Below, one piece after another: positions 6,048 through 7,023 of a DNA stretch of 7,023 nucleotides. A program made the translations under genes and the position numbers. Positions within the stretch are counted from its first letter, which is position 1. Every line of letters begins with the position of its first letter. Under the pieces are notes generated by a model. That model was not told the DNA's origin, did not search any database, and worked only from the letters and a program-made list of their open reading frames with translations. Origin of the DNA: Candidatus Heimdallarchaeota archaeon (lineage in GTDB: Archaea > Asgardarchaeota > Heimdallarchaeia > Heimdallarchaeales > Kariarchaeaceae); NCBI GenBank assembly GCA_022574115.1, contig JACZSS010000139.1:1-7023 (forward strand), written 5' to 3'.

Positions 6048-6452
6048 TTACGCTTTCTTAAAAATAATTAATGATTGACCAGCGACATCCTCAAAGTCGA
6101 TTGAAACAATATCGTCAATTTGGAGACCATCGCCAACAAATCTAGCAAGTATTGGCTTATTTAGCACGTCAACAATGACTGAAGCAAGTACATAATCTCC
6201 TGTAAACCCTTCTGGTGGCGCGGTTACATGGGTAAAAGTCTGAACTTTACCACTCAAAGGAAGTTCAATCCATCGCATTGACATTCCAAAGCAATGAGGG
6301 CATAGTGTGGGAGAAGGAGGAAAATGGATTGTGGCGCACTTTTCGCATTTAGTAGTTTTAAACTTCTTGGAGTTTAATCCCTCCCAAAAGGGCATCATCA
6401 ATTCCGATTTTTCGACATTGTACGGTAGAGCACTCAAAACTGAATCGGGCAT
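6048..6452 (-). CDS. DUF35 zinc-ribbon/OB-fold (acyl-CoA-associated) protein
   Basis: A 134-residue protein with the two-part DUF35 layout. An N-terminal helix region (PFWEGLNSKK, 21-30) leads into a rubredoxin-like zinc ribbon with Cys36-x-x-Cys39 and Cys51-x-x-Cys54. From about 60 to the end is the OB-fold part, with SGKVQTFT, YVLASVIVDV and a late GDGLQIDDIVSIDF strand pair. Characterised archaeal members bridge acetoacetyl-CoA thiolase and HMG-CoA synthase in isoprenoid lipid synthesis, passing the CoA intermediate between them. No thiolase or HMG-CoA synthase gene is seen here, so the partner is unknown. The ATG at 6452 is supported by a TATA-like box 29 bases upstream. Its TAA stop directly abuts the rpoK stop on the other strand. 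Confidence 0.92.
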   Translation of the reverse strand: MPDSVLSALPYNVEKSELMMPFWEGLNSKKFKTTKCEKCATIHFPPSPTLCPHCFGMSMRWIELPLSGKVQTFTHVTAPPEGFTGDYVLASVIVDVLNKPILARFVGDGLQIDDIVSIDFEDVAGQSLIIFKKA

Positions 6453-6473
6453 ACTCTAATCTTATTCTCGAAA

Positions 6474-6481
6474 TACTTAAA
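6474..6481 (-). promoter_or_regulatory. TATA box of the DUF35 gene
   Basis: On the minus strand TTTAAGTA runs from 6481 to 6474. The first base is 29 bases before the ATG at 6452, so the transcript would begin at or very near the start codon. No ribosome binding site is visible. Confidence 0.5.
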
Positions 6482-6506
6482 CTCTCCAATGACAACCTAG
6501 CATTTA

Positions 6507-6517
6507 TCACTCAGTGA
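6507..6517. repeat. Short palindrome in the divergent DUF35/RNase II-like promoter region
   Basis: TCACT and AGTGA flank a single C. It lies between the two divergent promoters, upstream of both TATA boxes. It could be an operator, but five-base arms are also expected by chance. Nothing else is seen in 6453-6569. Confidence 0.3.
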
Positions 6518-6569
6518 ATCGCAACAAAAGGTGAAGACAGACCAGTTGTTTTGTGTAGCATAGTTAGTG

Positions 6570-6578
6570 TATTAAAAA
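6570..6578 (+). promoter_or_regulatory. Possible TATA box of the downstream partial gene
   Basis: TATTAAAAA lies about 33 bases before GTG 6605 (counted from TTAAAAA at 6572), the spacing for a leaderless start. This supports GTG 6605 over upstream start codons. Confidence 0.4.
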
Positions 6579-6604
6579 TCAAAAATGATTTATCATTGAG
6601 ACTT

Positions 6605-7023
6605 GTGGTAAAAAAAGGAGATCTTGTTGAATTTAAACCAGGGTTGTTTGGGATTGAGATTCCTGATAATTATGGCATATTTGTACGAAGTCTCAAGAAA
6701 AAAAGTAGTCGAGAGAGAATCGTTGAACTCATGACTACGAAGGGTAAGCAATCAACCAAACAAACTAATGTTATGACTAAGCAAAACCTGGGTGAATCTC
6801 TCCAACTACAAGATAACCAACTTCCTCAGGGGAAGGAAATGACGGTTTTACTAAAGGACATGATCAAACGCGTTCAAGATCGAAGTGACAAAATTTCTAA
6901 AATCGAAAAAGAAGCAGGTGAATTATCAGAAAGAGCTTTATGGGTTAAGGTTACCAAATCAAAATTTTATCCAAACACGGAAGAATTTACGGTAGAACGC
7001 TTAGGTTTCATCTGGTATGGTTT
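6605..7023 (+). CDS. Partial gene resembling the N-terminal region of RNase II-type (RNB) exoribonucleases
   Basis: The frame is open from 6518 to the window edge; 139 codons are visible from GTG 6605. The first residues, MVKKGDLVEF, resemble the start of cyanobacterial/plastid-type RNase II proteins, which begin with an SH3-like barrel. A charged, Gln/Lys-rich linker (about 46-78) is followed by a helical segment (78-110) and then ALWVKV and a FTVERLGFIWYG stretch, which recalls the winged-helix part before the catalytic RNB domain. The catalytic domain would lie outside the window, so the identification rests on weak N-terminal similarity recalled from the family. GTG 6605 is favoured by the TATA-like box upstream and by the motif position. 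TTG 6596, and TTG 6551 with a GGTGA at 6530, are alternatives. The gene diverges from the DUF35 gene. Confidence 0.5.
   Translation, partial: MVKKGDLVEFKPGLFGIEIPDNYGIFVRSLKKKSSRERIVELMTTKGKQSTKQTNVMTKQNLGESLQLQDNQLPQGKEMTVLLKDMIKRVQDRSDKISKIEKEAGELSERALWVKVTKSKFYPNTEEFTVERLGFIWYG

Noticed and set aside
6518..6604. Upstream extension of the partial gene to TTG 6551 with the GGTGA at 6530
   Set aside because: The family-like start MVKKGDLVEF begins at 6605, the extra residues look unconserved, the GGTGA-to-TTG spacing is about 16 bases and the TATA-like box lies inside this stretch.

Overview
This AT-rich window most likely comes from an archaeon. It carries an archaeal RNA polymerase subunit K (Rpo6), a deoxyhypusine synthase, a DUF35 zinc-ribbon/OB-fold protein, TATA-box promoters placed so that start codons sit at or next to the predicted transcript start, and GGTGA/AGGAG-type ribosome binding sites. 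A SRAP protein with a eukaryote-like PCNA-interacting tail and an apparent RNase II-type protein make an Asgard archaeon (for example a Heimdallarchaeia member) a reasonable guess. No rRNA or other phylogenetic marker confirms this.

Layout: (1) 1-554 (+) is the 3' part of an SRAP/HMCES/YedK-type gene, whose product shields abasic sites in single-stranded DNA; it ends in a perfect PIP box. (2) 555-686 holds a TATA box and a GGTGA ribosome binding site. (3) 687-4378 (+) is a two-gene operon for a heterodimeric ABC exporter; the genes overlap by 4 bases and the ATPase sites are asymmetric. (4) 4379-4545 holds three inverted repeats, the last a hairpin followed by a T run, like an intrinsic terminator. 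(5) 4546-5514 (-) is deoxyhypusine synthase family. (6) 5515-5732 is a divergent promoter region. (7) 5733-6047 (+) is rpoK. It abuts, stop to stop with no spacer, (8) 6048-6452 (-), a DUF35 gene. (9) 6453-6604 is a second divergent promoter region. (10) 6605 to the window end (+) is the start of a gene that resembles the N-terminal part of RNase II-type exoribonucleases.

The genes are mostly housekeeping functions in information processing (DNA damage protection, transcription, eIF5A modification, possibly RNA decay) around one membrane transporter operon. Only the two ABC subunits clearly work together. I see no CRISPR array, tRNA, rRNA, insertion sequence or prophage. The points most worth a second look are the PIP box on the SRAP protein, the altered polyamine pocket of the deoxyhypusine synthase homologue, and the zero-spacing convergent pair rpoK/DUF35.
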